DNA from: JBBREP01 sp036501845
Lineage (GTDB): Bacteria; Actinomycetota; Acidimicrobiia; IMCC26256; PALSA-610
DNA length: 64,000 nucleotides
NCBI GenBank assembly: GCA_036501845.1
Contig: DASXZO010000028.1
Coordinates: 23,039-87,038 of the forward strand
Reading direction: 5' to 3'
Under the pieces are notes generated by a model that was not told where the DNA came from, searched no databases, and worked only from the letters and a program-made list of their open reading frames with translations. The translations under genes were made by a program, and so were the position numbers. Positions 8,946-17,782 of the stretch are shown in pieces; the first letter of the stretch is position 1; each line of letters begins with the position of its first letter.

Positions 8946-10088
8946 GTGCATGAGGAACCGCGCGAACCACGCCAACCGCGCGAGCCGAGGCCGTTGGGGC
9001 ACGTGCTCGTCACCGGCGCGTCGGGCTTCATCGGTTCGGCCGTGGCGCGCGCGCTCGCAGCCGACGGGCACGCGGTGCGGGCGCTCGTCGAGCCCGGTCG
9101 CGATCAGTCGCTGCTCGACGGGCTCGCGATCGAGCGCGTCGCTGCGGACATTCGCGATACCGAAGCGGTCGAGCGTGCGGTCACCGGAATCGACACGGTG
9201 TTCCATCTGGCCGCGGTCTATCGATTCTGGGCGGCCGATCCCGCGATCTTCTACGACGTCAACATCGGTGGCACGCTGAATCTGATCCGCGCGATGAACT
9301 CGGTCGGCTCCGCACGGCTCGTATACACGAGCACGGTCGCAACCCTTGGCGTCGCCGAGCAGAGCCGGCCCGCGACGGAACACACGCTCGCGCATTTCGA
9401 GCACCTCTTCGGGCACTACAAGCGTTCGAAGTATCAGGCGGAGCACGAGGTGCTGCGCGCCGGTGCGGCCGGCCTCGACGTGGTCCTCGTCCATCCGACG
9501 TTCCCCGTCGGCGAGGGCGACGCCGCGCCGACGCCGACGGGCCGCACGATCCTCGAGTTCCTCAACGGGCGCATTCCTGCTTACGTCGACACTGCGCTCA
9601 ATGTCGTGGACGTGGACGATGTCGCGAGCGGGCACCTGCTCGCGGCGCAGCTGGGGACGCGTGGCCGCAGCTACATCCTCGGCGGCGAGAACATGTCACT
9701 GCGCGAGATGCTCACGATGCTGGCCGGCTTGTGCGGGCTCCCGGCACCGCGCGTCCGGCTCGCGCCGCGGGCAGTTCTGCCGCTCGTCCAGAGCGCAGAA
9801 TGGTTCGAGGCACGCGTGTTGCACCGCGAGCCCACCCTCACGGCGGAGCCTGTTCGCATGGCGACGACCAAGATGGAATACGACACCACACGCGCACGTG
9901 CCGAGCTCGGGTATACGAGTATCCCGGCCCGTGACGCCCTGCGGCGCGCCGCTGCGTGGTTCGTGGCCAATGGATACGTCAAGCCGGCCCAGGTCGCGAA
10001 GATCGAACGAGGAGGCTCGCTGGCAACTCCGGCCGTCGCGTCCGCCCAATTGGCCGGCCCGACGGCGCGGCAAGGGGCGGCGCCGTGA
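8946..10088 (+). CDS. hpnA: Hopanoid-associated sugar epimerase (HpnA-like)
   Basis: This 380-residue extended SDR protein contains GASGFIGSAVARAL (NAD motif), TSTVATLGVAE (catalytic Ser/Thr), YKRSKYQAE (Tyr-x-x-x-Lys), PTPTGRTILEFLNGRIPAYV, LNVVDVDDVASGHLLA and YILGGENMSLREML. This order and wording match what I know of HpnA, the sugar epimerase of bacterial hopanoid clusters. The start is uncertain: GTG 8946 is used, GTG 9003 would also keep the whole Rossmann fold, and neither has a strong ribosome binding site. The stop overlaps the next start (GTGA), coupling it to the aminotransferase. No squalene-hopene cyclase is in the window, so a hopanoid role is inferred from sequence alone. Confidence 0.8.
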   Translation: MHEEPREPRQPREPRPLGHVLVTGASGFIGSAVARALAADGHAVRALVEPGRDQSLLDGLAIERVAADIRDTEAVERAVTGIDTVFHLAAVYRFWAADPAIFYDVNIGGTLNLIRAMNSVGSARLVYTSTVATLGVAEQSRPATEHTLAHFEHLFGHYKRSKYQAEHEVLRAGAAGLDVVLVHPTFPVGEGDAAPTPTGRTILEFLNGRIPAYVDTALNVVDVDDVASGHLLAAQLGTRGRSYILGGENMSLREMLTMLAGLCGLPAPRVRLAPRAVLPLVQSAEWFEARVLHREPTLTAEPVRMATTKMEYDTTRARAELGYTSIPARDALRRAAAWFVANGYVKPAQVAKIERGGSLATPAVASAQLAGPTARQGAAP

Positions 10089-11467
10089 CCTTCGATCTCA
10101 ATGCGCTGCTCAACGCCCGCGGCACTGAGGGCTTCGCGCTGCACGAGCGCTACATGAACCCGCAGATGCCAAAGATTCTTCGCACCATCGGCTTCGACAA
10201 GGATTACGTGCGCGCCGAAGGCGCCTACCTGTTCGATCGGGACGGCCGCCGCTATCTCGACTTTCTTGCCGGATTCGGCGTGTTCGCGCTCGGCCGTTGC
10301 CATCCCGTCATCGAACAAGCGCTGCGCGACGCGATCGCGCTCTCGTATCCGAGCCTCGTGCAGTTCGAATGCCCACCTCTTTCGGGCCTGCTCGCGGAAG
10401 CGCTCGTGCAGAAGATGCCCACCGACGACTACCGCGTGTTCTTCACCAACAGTGGCGCGGAATCCGTCGAAACGGCGTTGAAGTACGTGCGGTGCGCCAC
10501 CCGACGCGAGCGTGTCCTCTATGCCGACCACGCATTTCACGGCCTCACCACAGGCGCGCTGTCGTTGAACGGAGCGCGCGAATTTCGCGAGCGCTTCGGG
10601 AAACTCCCGGGCGCGACCTCGGTGCCGTTCGGCGATCTCGATGCCCTCGTGCGCGAGCTGAAGCGCGGCGACGTCGCGGCATTCGTCGTAGAACCGATTC
10701 AAGGCAAGGGCGTCTTCGTCGCGCCCGACGACTACCTGCGGTTGGCCGCCGAGGCGTGCCATGCGCGCGGCACCCTGTTCTGTGTGGACGAAGTGCAGAC
10801 CGGCTTGGGGCGCACGGGCACATTCTTCGCGTTCGAGCAATGGGGAGTGGAACCAGATCTCGTGACGATCGCCAAGGCGCTCTCCGGCGGGTACGTGCCG
10901 GTCGGTGCCGTGATCGCCAAGAGCCACATCGTCGAGACGGTGTTCGACAAGATGGACCGCGCCGTGGTGCACAGCGCCACCTTCAGTCAGAACGTGCTCG
11001 CGATGACCGCAGGGCTCGCCACATTGCACACGCTCGATGAAGAAGATGTGATCGACAACGCTGCGACCGTCGGCGGAGCGTTGCTGTCGAACCTGAAGAT
11101 CATGGCCGGCAAGCACGACTTGGTACAGGAGATTCGCGGCCGCGGTTTGATGATCGGCATCGAGTTCCACCGCCCGACACCGCGCGGCCTGCGCGCGCAG
11201 TGGTCGTTGCTCGAGACCATGCGCAAGGGACTGTTCACACAGATGGTGGTCGTACCGCTCTTTCGTGACCACGCGATTCTCTCGCAGGTCGCGGGCGATC
11301 ACCAGAACGTGTTGAAGATCCTGCCGCCGCTCATCACCACCGACGACCAAGCCGACGCGTTCGTGGACGCGATGGATGAAGTGCTCACGCAACTCGAACG
11401 ATCGGCGGGGCTTCTCGTTGGCGTCGCCCGTTCGTTGGCGCTCCCCGCGTTGCGCGCCCGCGGATAG
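10085..11467 (+). CDS. hpnO: Class III PLP aminotransferase (HpnO-like)
   Basis: This 460-residue PLP enzyme is of the ornithine/acetylornithine aminotransferase fold. Visible are the FFTNSGAESVETALK phosphate-binding region, FHGLTTGALSLNG, the FCVDEVQTGLGRTG segment with the PLP-contacting Asp, and TIAKALSGGYVPVGA with the Schiff-base Lys. The opening (NPQMPKILRTIGFDKDYVRA, then DGRRYLDFLAGFGVFALGR) resembles HpnO, which aminates C35 of bacteriohopanepolyols. Coupling to an HpnA-like gene by a 4-nt overlap strengthens that reading. A general diamine or amino-acid transaminase is the alternative. Confidence 0.82.
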   Translation: MTFDLNALLNARGTEGFALHERYMNPQMPKILRTIGFDKDYVRAEGAYLFDRDGRRYLDFLAGFGVFALGRCHPVIEQALRDAIALSYPSLVQFECPPLSGLLAEALVQKMPTDDYRVFFTNSGAESVETALKYVRCATRRERVLYADHAFHGLTTGALSLNGAREFRERFGKLPGATSVPFGDLDALVRELKRGDVAAFVVEPIQGKGVFVAPDDYLRLAAEACHARGTLFCVDEVQTGLGRTGTFFAFEQWGVEPDLVTIAKALSGGYVPVGAVIAKSHIVETVFDKMDRAVVHSATFSQNVLAMTAGLATLHTLDEEDVIDNAATVGGALLSNLKIMAGKHDLVQEIRGRGLMIGIEFHRPTPRGLRAQWSLLETMRKGLFTQMVVVPLFRDHAILSQVAGDHQNVLKILPPLITTDDQADAFVDAMDEVLTQLERSAGLLVGVARSLALPALRARG

Positions 11468-11539
11468 CGCGTCCGTGCATCGCCGCCCGGGCGCGTGTAC
11501 CGTCTCGCTGGGGGTGGGGCACGGCAGCGGGGGATCGCA

Positions 11540-13747
11540 ATGCGGATTCTGCGGGCGACGGTGGTCGGTGTGGTGGTTGCCGCGATTGTGGGCAGTCTGG
11601 GTCCCGGCGCGCTTGCCACTGGGAGTTGGTCGGTGGTGCCGAGCCCCAACGGTGCCGGCTCGACCCCGGCGACATTCTCGGCAATCTCGTGCGCGTTGCC
11701 GTCGTCGTGCGTGGCGGTGGGCGACCTGGGTGGCCTGGAGGGGCAGGGTCAGCACGCCCTCATCGAGCGCTTCGACGGCACTCGTTGGAAGCGAGAGGTT
11801 GCTGCCGAGCCCTCTGCCGCTTCGTCTGTGACGCTCAAAGCGGTGAGCTGCCCATCGACCACGTTCTGTGTGGCGGTGGGGAGTTGGCACTCGAGCAATG
11901 ATCTCCACCAGCAACTTGCCGAGGTGTGGACCGGATCGGGCTGGTCGATCGCGTCGACGCCGGCGGCACCATCCCCGGCGCTCACTGCGGACTTCGAGGG
12001 CGTGACGTGTACGAGCCCCACGGATTGCACGATCGTGGGCGAGAGCGAAGACGTGTTCATCGATGCCAACGCGTTGATCGAGCACTGGGACGGCTCGACA
12101 TGGACGCGCGAGGTGTTGGCGACGCCGAGTTCGGTGCACAGCGTGTTTCCTGCGTCGATTGCCTGCGTGAGTGCGACGAGCTGCAAGATGGTTGGCGAGT
12201 ACCAGCTCGCTGACAACAGCCTTGCCGTGTTCGCCGCGAGTTCGAGCGGCACCACCTGGTCCGTCGACACAGTGCCGAACCCACCTGGCGTGATCAATCC
12301 GTCGTTGACCAGTGTGAGCTGTACCGGCGCGCCGATGCGGTGCGTCGCAGTGGGATACGGGAGCAATGGGGCCGTCGCCGCACGCTGGAACGGGTCTGCG
12401 TGGACGTTGCTGACCGTGCCGGTGCCGGCAGGTGCGTCCAGCATTCAGTTGCGCGGCGTGTCGTGCGCCGCCGCCACCGACTGCATCGCGGTCGGCTACT
12501 GGAGCTCCGCCACCGCGGGCCACGCGCTCGTCGAGCGCTACGACGGAACCGAGTTGTCGCTGTTCCCCGCCCAGCCGGCGAGCAGTGGCGCGCTGTCAGG
12601 TGTGACCTGCCGCGCCGATGATTCGTGCACCGTGGTCGGTGATGCCTCGTTCCACGTGTTCGTGGCCGCGTGGAACGGCGTCGCGTGGGTGGCCGACGCG
12701 CACGCGAACCCGATCACTCCCGTCTTCAGCGCTTTCAACGGCGTGGCGTGCGCGTCGGCAACGAGCTGTGCTGCGGTCGGGTGGTCGTTCACCGCGCATG
12801 GCGACAAGGTGCTGGTCGAGCACTGGAACGGCATTGCCTGGGGGCAGCAGGGCATCGACGTGCCCCAGGGCTCCAGCCAGCTGAACAACGTCGCGTGCCC
12901 CTCGATTGCGCGCTGTGTCGCCGTGGGTGACACGGCGTCCGCATCTGGCCGAACTACACCGGTCGCCGAGATCTGGAGTGGCGGGCGCTGGTCGTTCGAA
13001 CAGGTCCCGGTTGCCGCCAGCGCGACGACCAAAACCCTTCGTGCCGTCACGTGCGTGTCGACGACCGATTGCATCGCCGTCGGTGCCACGAACGGTTCGA
13101 GCTCGGGCACGCTGATCGAGCGATGGAATGGCACCAGCTGGACCACGGAGCCGAGCCCCGCACTCCCCGGCAAGGTGTCGGGCGAACTCTTCGGCGTTGT
13201 GTGCACGAGCGCCGCGTCGTGCGTCGCTTCGGGTTCGTACGCGACGCCAAGCGGTAGCCACACGCTCGTGGAACGCTCGAGCGGTGCAGCGTGGTCGGTG
13301 GTGGCGACGCCCGCGGTGTCGCAGCCCGTCGCTCGGCTCGATGCCGTCACCTGCACGAGCGCGGTGCGCTGTATTGCGGTGGGTTCACAAGAGAGCTCCG
13401 CGAGCGGCACCGGCGAACCGTTGACCGAACAGTGGAACGGCGCGAACTGGTCGGTCGTCGCGGATCCTGGCGGATTGCCGGCGAGTAGCGCGTTGCACGC
13501 GGTCGCCTGTGTGAGCGCGAACGACTGTGTTGCCGTGGGCACCTCGGGCGAAGCACTTCCGGTGATCGAGCACTGGAACGGGTCGGCATGGACAGCGCAG
13601 ACGGCACCGATGCCGGCCGGGGATCAACTCGGTGAGCTGTTCGGCGTCGCGTGTGTGAGTGGACGGTGCACAGGCGTCGGCGGCGCAACCGTTGGTCCCA
13701 TATTCCTGCTGCCGCTCCCGAACACGTTCGTGATCCGGAGTAGCTGA
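11540..13747 (+). CDS. Secreted protein with 14 Cys-pair repeats (propeller-like)
   Basis: This 735-residue protein has a signal peptide (Arg-containing start, hydrophobic stretch, cleavage near Ala-Leu-Ala-Thr at about residue 27). The rest consists of 14 repeats of about 45-52 residues. Each has a Val/Ala-x-Cys-x(4-6)-Cys-x-A-V-G strand, as in ISCALPSSCVAVG and VTCTSPTDCTIVG, followed by a WNG(S/T)xW-type strand. Paired Cys in each repeat suggests disulfides outside the cell. The pattern fits a beta-propeller with one or two rings (14 is twice 7). No enzyme motif is seen. ATG 11540 was chosen because it opens the signal peptide. The role is probably surface binding or scaffolding. Confidence 0.85.
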   Translation: MRILRATVVGVVVAAIVGSLGPGALATGSWSVVPSPNGAGSTPATFSAISCALPSSCVAVGDLGGLEGQGQHALIERFDGTRWKREVAAEPSAASSVTLKAVSCPSTTFCVAVGSWHSSNDLHQQLAEVWTGSGWSIASTPAAPSPALTADFEGVTCTSPTDCTIVGESEDVFIDANALIEHWDGSTWTREVLATPSSVHSVFPASIACVSATSCKMVGEYQLADNSLAVFAASSSGTTWSVDTVPNPPGVINPSLTSVSCTGAPMRCVAVGYGSNGAVAARWNGSAWTLLTVPVPAGASSIQLRGVSCAAATDCIAVGYWSSATAGHALVERYDGTELSLFPAQPASSGALSGVTCRADDSCTVVGDASFHVFVAAWNGVAWVADAHANPITPVFSAFNGVACASATSCAAVGWSFTAHGDKVLVEHWNGIAWGQQGIDVPQGSSQLNNVACPSIARCVAVGDTASASGRTTPVAEIWSGGRWSFEQVPVAASATTKTLRAVTCVSTTDCIAVGATNGSSSGTLIERWNGTSWTTEPSPALPGKVSGELFGVVCTSAASCVASGSYATPSGSHTLVERSSGAAWSVVATPAVSQPVARLDAVTCTSAVRCIAVGSQESSASGTGEPLTEQWNGANWSVVADPGGLPASSALHAVACVSANDCVAVGTSGEALPVIEHWNGSAWTAQTAPMPAGDQLGELFGVACVSGRCTGVGGATVGPIFLLPLPNTFVIRSS

Positions 13748-13752
13748 CGTGA

Positions 13753-13770
13753 CGCTCGCGGGACCGAGCG
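13753..13770. terminator. Hairpin between convergent genes
   Basis: A perfect 6-bp inverted repeat CGCTCG / CGAGCG with a 6-nt spacer lies in the 26-base gap between the secreted repeat protein and the convergent lipoprotein hydrolase. It is a short GC stem without a T-run, a plausible bidirectional terminator. Confidence 0.4.
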
Positions 13771-13773
13771 CGC

Positions 13774-15252
13774 TCAGCCGGCGACGCGTCCGAGGAACGG
13801 GAGCAGGTCGTTGAAGAAGTCGTTGTTCGGATAGGCGCCGGCTGGATCGTTGTGGGCGTAGGTGCTCGCGCGGTTCACGAGCACGAGGTTGCTGGCGGGG
13901 ATACCCGACTGCTGGGCGAGGGCCTGCGCACCGGTGATCACGCGCGCGTTGCCGAGGTGCGCGGCAAACGCATAGATCAAAAGCGACTTCGGGAGCTGGT
14001 GGCCCATCGTCGCGTCGACGCCGAGCACCGATTGCGCCGGGTTGGCATTGCCGTTGCCGACCGCGCCGGTGTCGTCGGTGAGCCGCTGCGGGAAGTACCA
14101 CTCGGAGCCGTCGACGCCGGTCATACCGATTCCCGCGAACATCGTCGCGAAGCGGTTGATCGGTGTGAGCGCGCCGGCGCTGTTCCAGCCGTGCACGGGG
14201 CCAGCCGACGCGAGTCCGGTACCGAGGTGCGCTTGCGCTGCGGCGAGGCTGGCCGGCGAGCTCGCGGCGTTGAGCGCGTAGCCGAACTGGCCGGCGTTCG
14301 TGGCGCGTACCGGCGGCACGATCTCCTTCGGAAGAAGGCCGGACGTTTGCCCGAGCGACGGGTCGTTCGGAGCGAGCAGCGCGGCCCCCGAACCAGTGGC
14401 GATGTACACACCGGCGTAGGGCGCAGGGATCCCACCGAAGTTGAGCCAGGGCGACGCCGACGGCGCGTTCAGCGTCGCCAACTCGGCACTGGCGGCCGAA
14501 GCGCTCGTCGACTTCGTGCCGCTGCCGCCGTCGATGTAGACGAGACCGGCGAGACCGTCGGCGCCCGCACGACCACTGAAGTTCCACGTTGCGTACGCGG
14601 TGACCACCGAACCGCCGAGCGAGTGGCCGCCGAGCACCACCTTGCCGCCGAGCGTCTTCGCCGCGGTGATCACCGTGTGAAGGTCTTGCACCGCCACGTT
14701 CATGCCCCACTGCTTGGCGAATTCCACCTGCGAAGTGGGGATCAGCTGGAAGTGGTTCTTGATGCTCGGGTCCTTCAAGTAACCGAGGTAGTAGTCGTAC
14801 GCCTGTTGCTGGGTGACCTTGTGTTGCTTGAACCGGTCGAGCACCGACTGGTCCTCGAGCAGGTTCTCACGCCGTTCCACCGACCACACCTGCCAGCCCG
14901 GCGCCTTGCTCACGATCCACTGCGCGAGTGGAACGAAGTAGGCGCTGCCTGCCGACGTACCGGGTTCGAGCACGAGCACGTTCTTGGCCGTCGGCGAGCC
15001 GACCTTGATGACGCCGACCTTGTCGTACTTCGCCGGCGTGCCGGGTGCGGCGTAGCCGGTCATCCACGTGACCCCGAGCGGCTGGGTCGCCGCCGGCGCA
15101 GTAGTGCTCGCCGAACTCGTGCTGGCGGTGGACGCGGCGGTGGTGTTCGACGCGTGCGAGCTCGACGAGCTGCACGCGGCGAGGCTGAGTACCGCGGCCG
15201 TGGCGAGCGCGGCGAGGGCACGCTGGGAGCGTCGAGATCGTGGAATCGTCAT
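13774..15252 (-). CDS. Secreted lipoprotein, alpha/beta hydrolase fold
   Basis: This 492-residue lipoprotein has a hydrophobic signal ending in the lipobox Leu-Ala-Ala-Cys near residue 26, followed by a long Ser/Thr/Ala linker to about residue 55. The hydrolase domain has the nucleophile elbow GHSLGG (in KVVLGGHSLGGSVV), an upstream LEPGTSAGSAYFVPLAQWIV strand-helix and a late VLVNRASTYAHND segment whose His and Asp could complete the triad. It probably acts as an esterase or lipase anchored outside the membrane. ATG 15252 opens the signal peptide; the longer frame beyond it belongs to the next gene's shadow. It lies downstream of the MFS gene on the same strand. Confidence 0.87.
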   Translation of the reverse strand: MTIPRSRRSQRALAALATAAVLSLAACSSSSSHASNTTAASTASTSSASTTAPAATQPLGVTWMTGYAAPGTPAKYDKVGVIKVGSPTAKNVLVLEPGTSAGSAYFVPLAQWIVSKAPGWQVWSVERRENLLEDQSVLDRFKQHKVTQQQAYDYYLGYLKDPSIKNHFQLIPTSQVEFAKQWGMNVAVQDLHTVITAAKTLGGKVVLGGHSLGGSVVTAYATWNFSGRAGADGLAGLVYIDGGSGTKSTSASAASAELATLNAPSASPWLNFGGIPAPYAGVYIATGSGAALLAPNDPSLGQTSGLLPKEIVPPVRATNAGQFGYALNAASSPASLAAAQAHLGTGLASAGPVHGWNSAGALTPINRFATMFAGIGMTGVDGSEWYFPQRLTDDTGAVGNGNANPAQSVLGVDATMGHQLPKSLLIYAFAAHLGNARVITGAQALAQQSGIPASNLVLVNRASTYAHNDPAGAYPNNDFFNDLLPFLGRVAG

Positions 15253-15323
15253 CGGCGCGGGATCGTACGCGTCCCGAGCGGGTTTGCCGGCGTCGGCAAA
15301 TCCGGGTGGGCCAATTGCGCGGC

Positions 15324-17177
15324 CTACGGCCGCGATTCTTCCAAATGGCTCGGCGTGCTCGTGGCGGCGTCGGCTTCTGATCCGATCGGGGTGGCGATCG
15401 CGCTGTCGACTGCTTCGTCGCCGAACGGCACCACGTCGGGAAGTTGTCCGTCGAGGTCGCCTTCCGCCTCGCCGTACACGTAGCGCTCGCCGCGCATCCA
15501 CGACGCCGCGGCCGCGATGACACACATGATGAGCGACGCGGTGAACGCGATCACCAGCCCGTGCTTGAACGGACCCGAGATGAGCTCGGGGAAGAACTTG
15601 GTGCCGGTGAGGTGCGCGGCTTGCGCATGGGGGAGCGTCGACAGCACCGAGTGGGTGTGGCCAGCGGCAGGCGCGCCCAGCAACTTCGCCATCGGGTTGT
15701 AACCGAGGAACGCTGCGAACAGGCTGCCGACGGCGGGAAGCGCGGCGATGTGCGCCGCCGTCGTGGCGTCGACGCCGTTTGCCTGCAAGCCCGCGGCCAT
15801 CGTGTGGGGCAGCGTGGAGGTGAGGCCCACGATCATCAGCGAGAAGAACACCCCGATCGAGAGCACCATCCCCGTGTTCTGGAAGGTCGCGCGCATTCCC
15901 GACGCCGCGCCGCGCTCGTTCGGTGGTGCGCTGTTCATGATGCCGGTCATGTTGGGCGCCGCAAACATGCCATTGCCGATGCCGTTGAGCAGCAAGAGCG
16001 CGAAGAAGGCGGGATACGAGAAGTTCGCCGGCAACAGCATGAGCAAACCGAACGACAGCGCGGTCAGCAACATGCCGCTCGTGGCGAACCAGCGCGCGCC
16101 GTACTTGTCGGAGAGCCAGCCGCATATCGGGCCGGCAATCAGGAATCCGCCGGTAAGCGGCAACATGAAGATGCCGGCCCACAACGGCGTGCGTTCGAAG
16201 CTGTAACCGCGCTCGGGCAGCCAGATGCCCTGCAGCCAGATGATGAGCATGAACTGCAGGCCGCCGCGGCCGATCGCGCCGAGGAAGCCGGCGATGTTGC
16301 CCGCCGTGAACGCGCGGATGCGGAACAACTTCAAGTTGAACATCGGGTCGGCAACTTTGGTCTCGATCACCGCGAAGATGCCGAGCAGCACGATGCCACC
16401 GACAAGCTCGAGCAGCACCCACGGTCCGGTCCAGCCCATCGAGTTCGCTCCGTGCGGCAGCAACCCGTAGGTGAGACCGATGAGCACCATCACGAGGCCG
16501 GCCGCGAACGTGACGTTGCCCCACCAGTCGATGCTGGCTTTCTTCACCGTGCCGATCTCACGCAGCTTCAAATACGCCCACACGGTGCCGAACACGCCGA
16601 TCGGCACGTTCACCCAGAACACGGCACGCCAGTCGACGTCGGCGAGCACGCCGCCCACCACGAGACCGATGAACGCGCCGGCCATACCGGCGATCACCGC
16701 CACGCCGATGGCGAACCCGCGCTGCGTCGCGGGGAACGCGTCGGTGAGGATGGCGGCCGAGTTGGCGGTGAGCAACGCGCCACCGACGCCTTGCACCACG
16801 CGCCAGATGATCAACCACATCGCGCCGTGCGCGCCTGTCCACGGACACAGCGACAGCGCGAGAGATGCACCGCTGAACACGGCGAAGCCGGCGTTGTACA
16901 TGCGCACCCGGCCGTACATGTCGCCGAGGCGCCCGAACGTGACCACGAGCACCGCAGTCACCACGAGGTAGCCCATCAGCATCCAGAGCAGGTAGCCGAT
17001 GTTGGCGGGCTCGAGTGGGTCGAGGCCGATGCCGCGGAAGATCGCGGGCATCGAGATGAGCACGATCGACGAGTCGAGCGACGCCATGAACACGCCGAGC
17101 GTGGTGTTCGACAACGCGATCCAGCGGTAGTTGTCGCGTACGGGTTCCTGTTCGAGCGCTGCGGTCGTCGTCGTCAT
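15324..17177 (-). CDS. MFS drug exporter, DHA2 (EmrB/QacA) family
   Basis: This 617-residue, 14-helix proton-driven exporter begins with FMASLDSSIVLISMPAIFRG, the family's first helix with the membrane Asp. Motif A is seen as FGRLGDMYGRVRMYNAG and motif C as the Gly-rich GMAGAFIGLVVGGVLADV. An unusually long loop lies between the last helices (residues about 480-540), and the tail is about 60 acidic residues. It is divergent from a MarR gene across a 71-base region carrying two operator-like palindromes, so it is probably MarR-repressed and induced by its substrate, a toxic small molecule. Confidence 0.93.
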   Translation of the reverse strand: MTTTTAALEQEPVRDNYRWIALSNTTLGVFMASLDSSIVLISMPAIFRGIGLDPLEPANIGYLLWMLMGYLVVTAVLVVTFGRLGDMYGRVRMYNAGFAVFSGASLALSLCPWTGAHGAMWLIIWRVVQGVGGALLTANSAAILTDAFPATQRGFAIGVAVIAGMAGAFIGLVVGGVLADVDWRAVFWVNVPIGVFGTVWAYLKLREIGTVKKASIDWWGNVTFAAGLVMVLIGLTYGLLPHGANSMGWTGPWVLLELVGGIVLLGIFAVIETKVADPMFNLKLFRIRAFTAGNIAGFLGAIGRGGLQFMLIIWLQGIWLPERGYSFERTPLWAGIFMLPLTGGFLIAGPICGWLSDKYGARWFATSGMLLTALSFGLLMLLPANFSYPAFFALLLLNGIGNGMFAAPNMTGIMNSAPPNERGAASGMRATFQNTGMVLSIGVFFSLMIVGLTSTLPHTMAAGLQANGVDATTAAHIAALPAVGSLFAAFLGYNPMAKLLGAPAAGHTHSVLSTLPHAQAAHLTGTKFFPELISGPFKHGLVIAFTASLIMCVIAAAASWMRGERYVYGEAEGDLDGQLPDVVPFGDEAVDSAIATPIGSEADAATSTPSHLEESRP

Positions 17178-17212
17178 CCGTCCATCCCTGGTGCCGGTGT
17201 CGTCGCGGATAC

Positions 17213-17246
17213 CTGTGCCATACAGCTATTTCAATGTATCATACAG
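17213..17246. promoter_or_regulatory. Two palindromic MarR operator candidates
   Basis: Two related palindromes, CTGTGCCATACAG (17213-17225) and ATGTATCATACAG (17234-17246), share CATACAG and are centred 21 bp apart, two turns of the helix. The second contains the perfect TGTAT-C-ATACA palindrome. They lie between the divergent MFS and MarR genes, where the MarR dimer would be expected to repress both. Confidence 0.6.
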
Positions 17247-17248
17247 CG

Positions 17249-17737
17249 ATGGCCACCGTTCCGAGCCAAGAACCCGCCAACGCCGGGCCTCCCCGCGCCG
17301 CGCCCGGCGACCCGCTCGGCCACATCGAGACCGAAATGCTCGTGTTCGTGCGCAACCTGGAAGCCCAGGCTCGACGCACCGATTTGTTCCGCGACATGGA
17401 TCGTGCGAGCTACCTGCTCGCGCGCACGCTCGAGATCACCGGTCCGCTGAGCATCAACGCGCTCGCCGAGGCACTGCATCTCGACGCCACCACGGTGACG
17501 CGCCAGGTGGCAACGATGGCCGACAGCGCCTTCGTCGAGCGCGGCACGGACCCTCACGATCGCCGGGTGCGCGCGGTGGCGCTGACCGCGAAGGGGCGGC
17601 GCGTGATGGAGTCACTGCGGCGTGAGCGCCGGACGCGCGTCGATCGCCTCCTCGCCGATTTCGACGCCGACGATCGCGAAGAGTTCGGTCGCCTGCTCGA
17701 GCGCTTCAACGACGCGATCGCTCAGAGCCACCGCTGA
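17249..17737 (+). CDS. MarR-family transcriptional regulator
   Basis: This 162-residue winged-helix repressor has the conserved middle region LARTLEITGPLSINALAEAL, HLDATTVTRQVATMADSAFV and the wing DPHDRRVRAVALTAKGR. ATG 17249 is preferred over ATG 17234 because the latter overlaps the second operator palindrome and adds only five residues. No Shine-Dalgarno sequence precedes either, and a TATCAT -10-like box ends 6 nt before the ATG, so a leaderless transcript is likely. It should regulate itself and the divergent MFS pump. Confidence 0.92.
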   Translation: MATVPSQEPANAGPPRAAPGDPLGHIETEMLVFVRNLEAQARRTDLFRDMDRASYLLARTLEITGPLSINALAEALHLDATTVTRQVATMADSAFVERGTDPHDRRVRAVALTAKGRRVMESLRRERRTRVDRLLADFDADDREEFGRLLERFNDAIAQSHR

Positions 17738-17782
17738 CCCGACCGCTCGGCCGCTCAGTCGAACCCGGTTCGACGTAATCGC

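Noticed and set aside
9671..12523. A very long minus-strand frame (950 codons) across the aminotransferase and repeat protein genes
   Set aside because: It is Arg/His-rich antisense sequence produced by high-GC codon bias; plus-strand proteins there have clear families.
15444..17450. A 668-codon plus-strand frame opposite the MFS pump
   Set aside because: His/Glu/Arg-rich composition is typical of antisense to a membrane protein; the minus strand encodes a clear MFS exporter.
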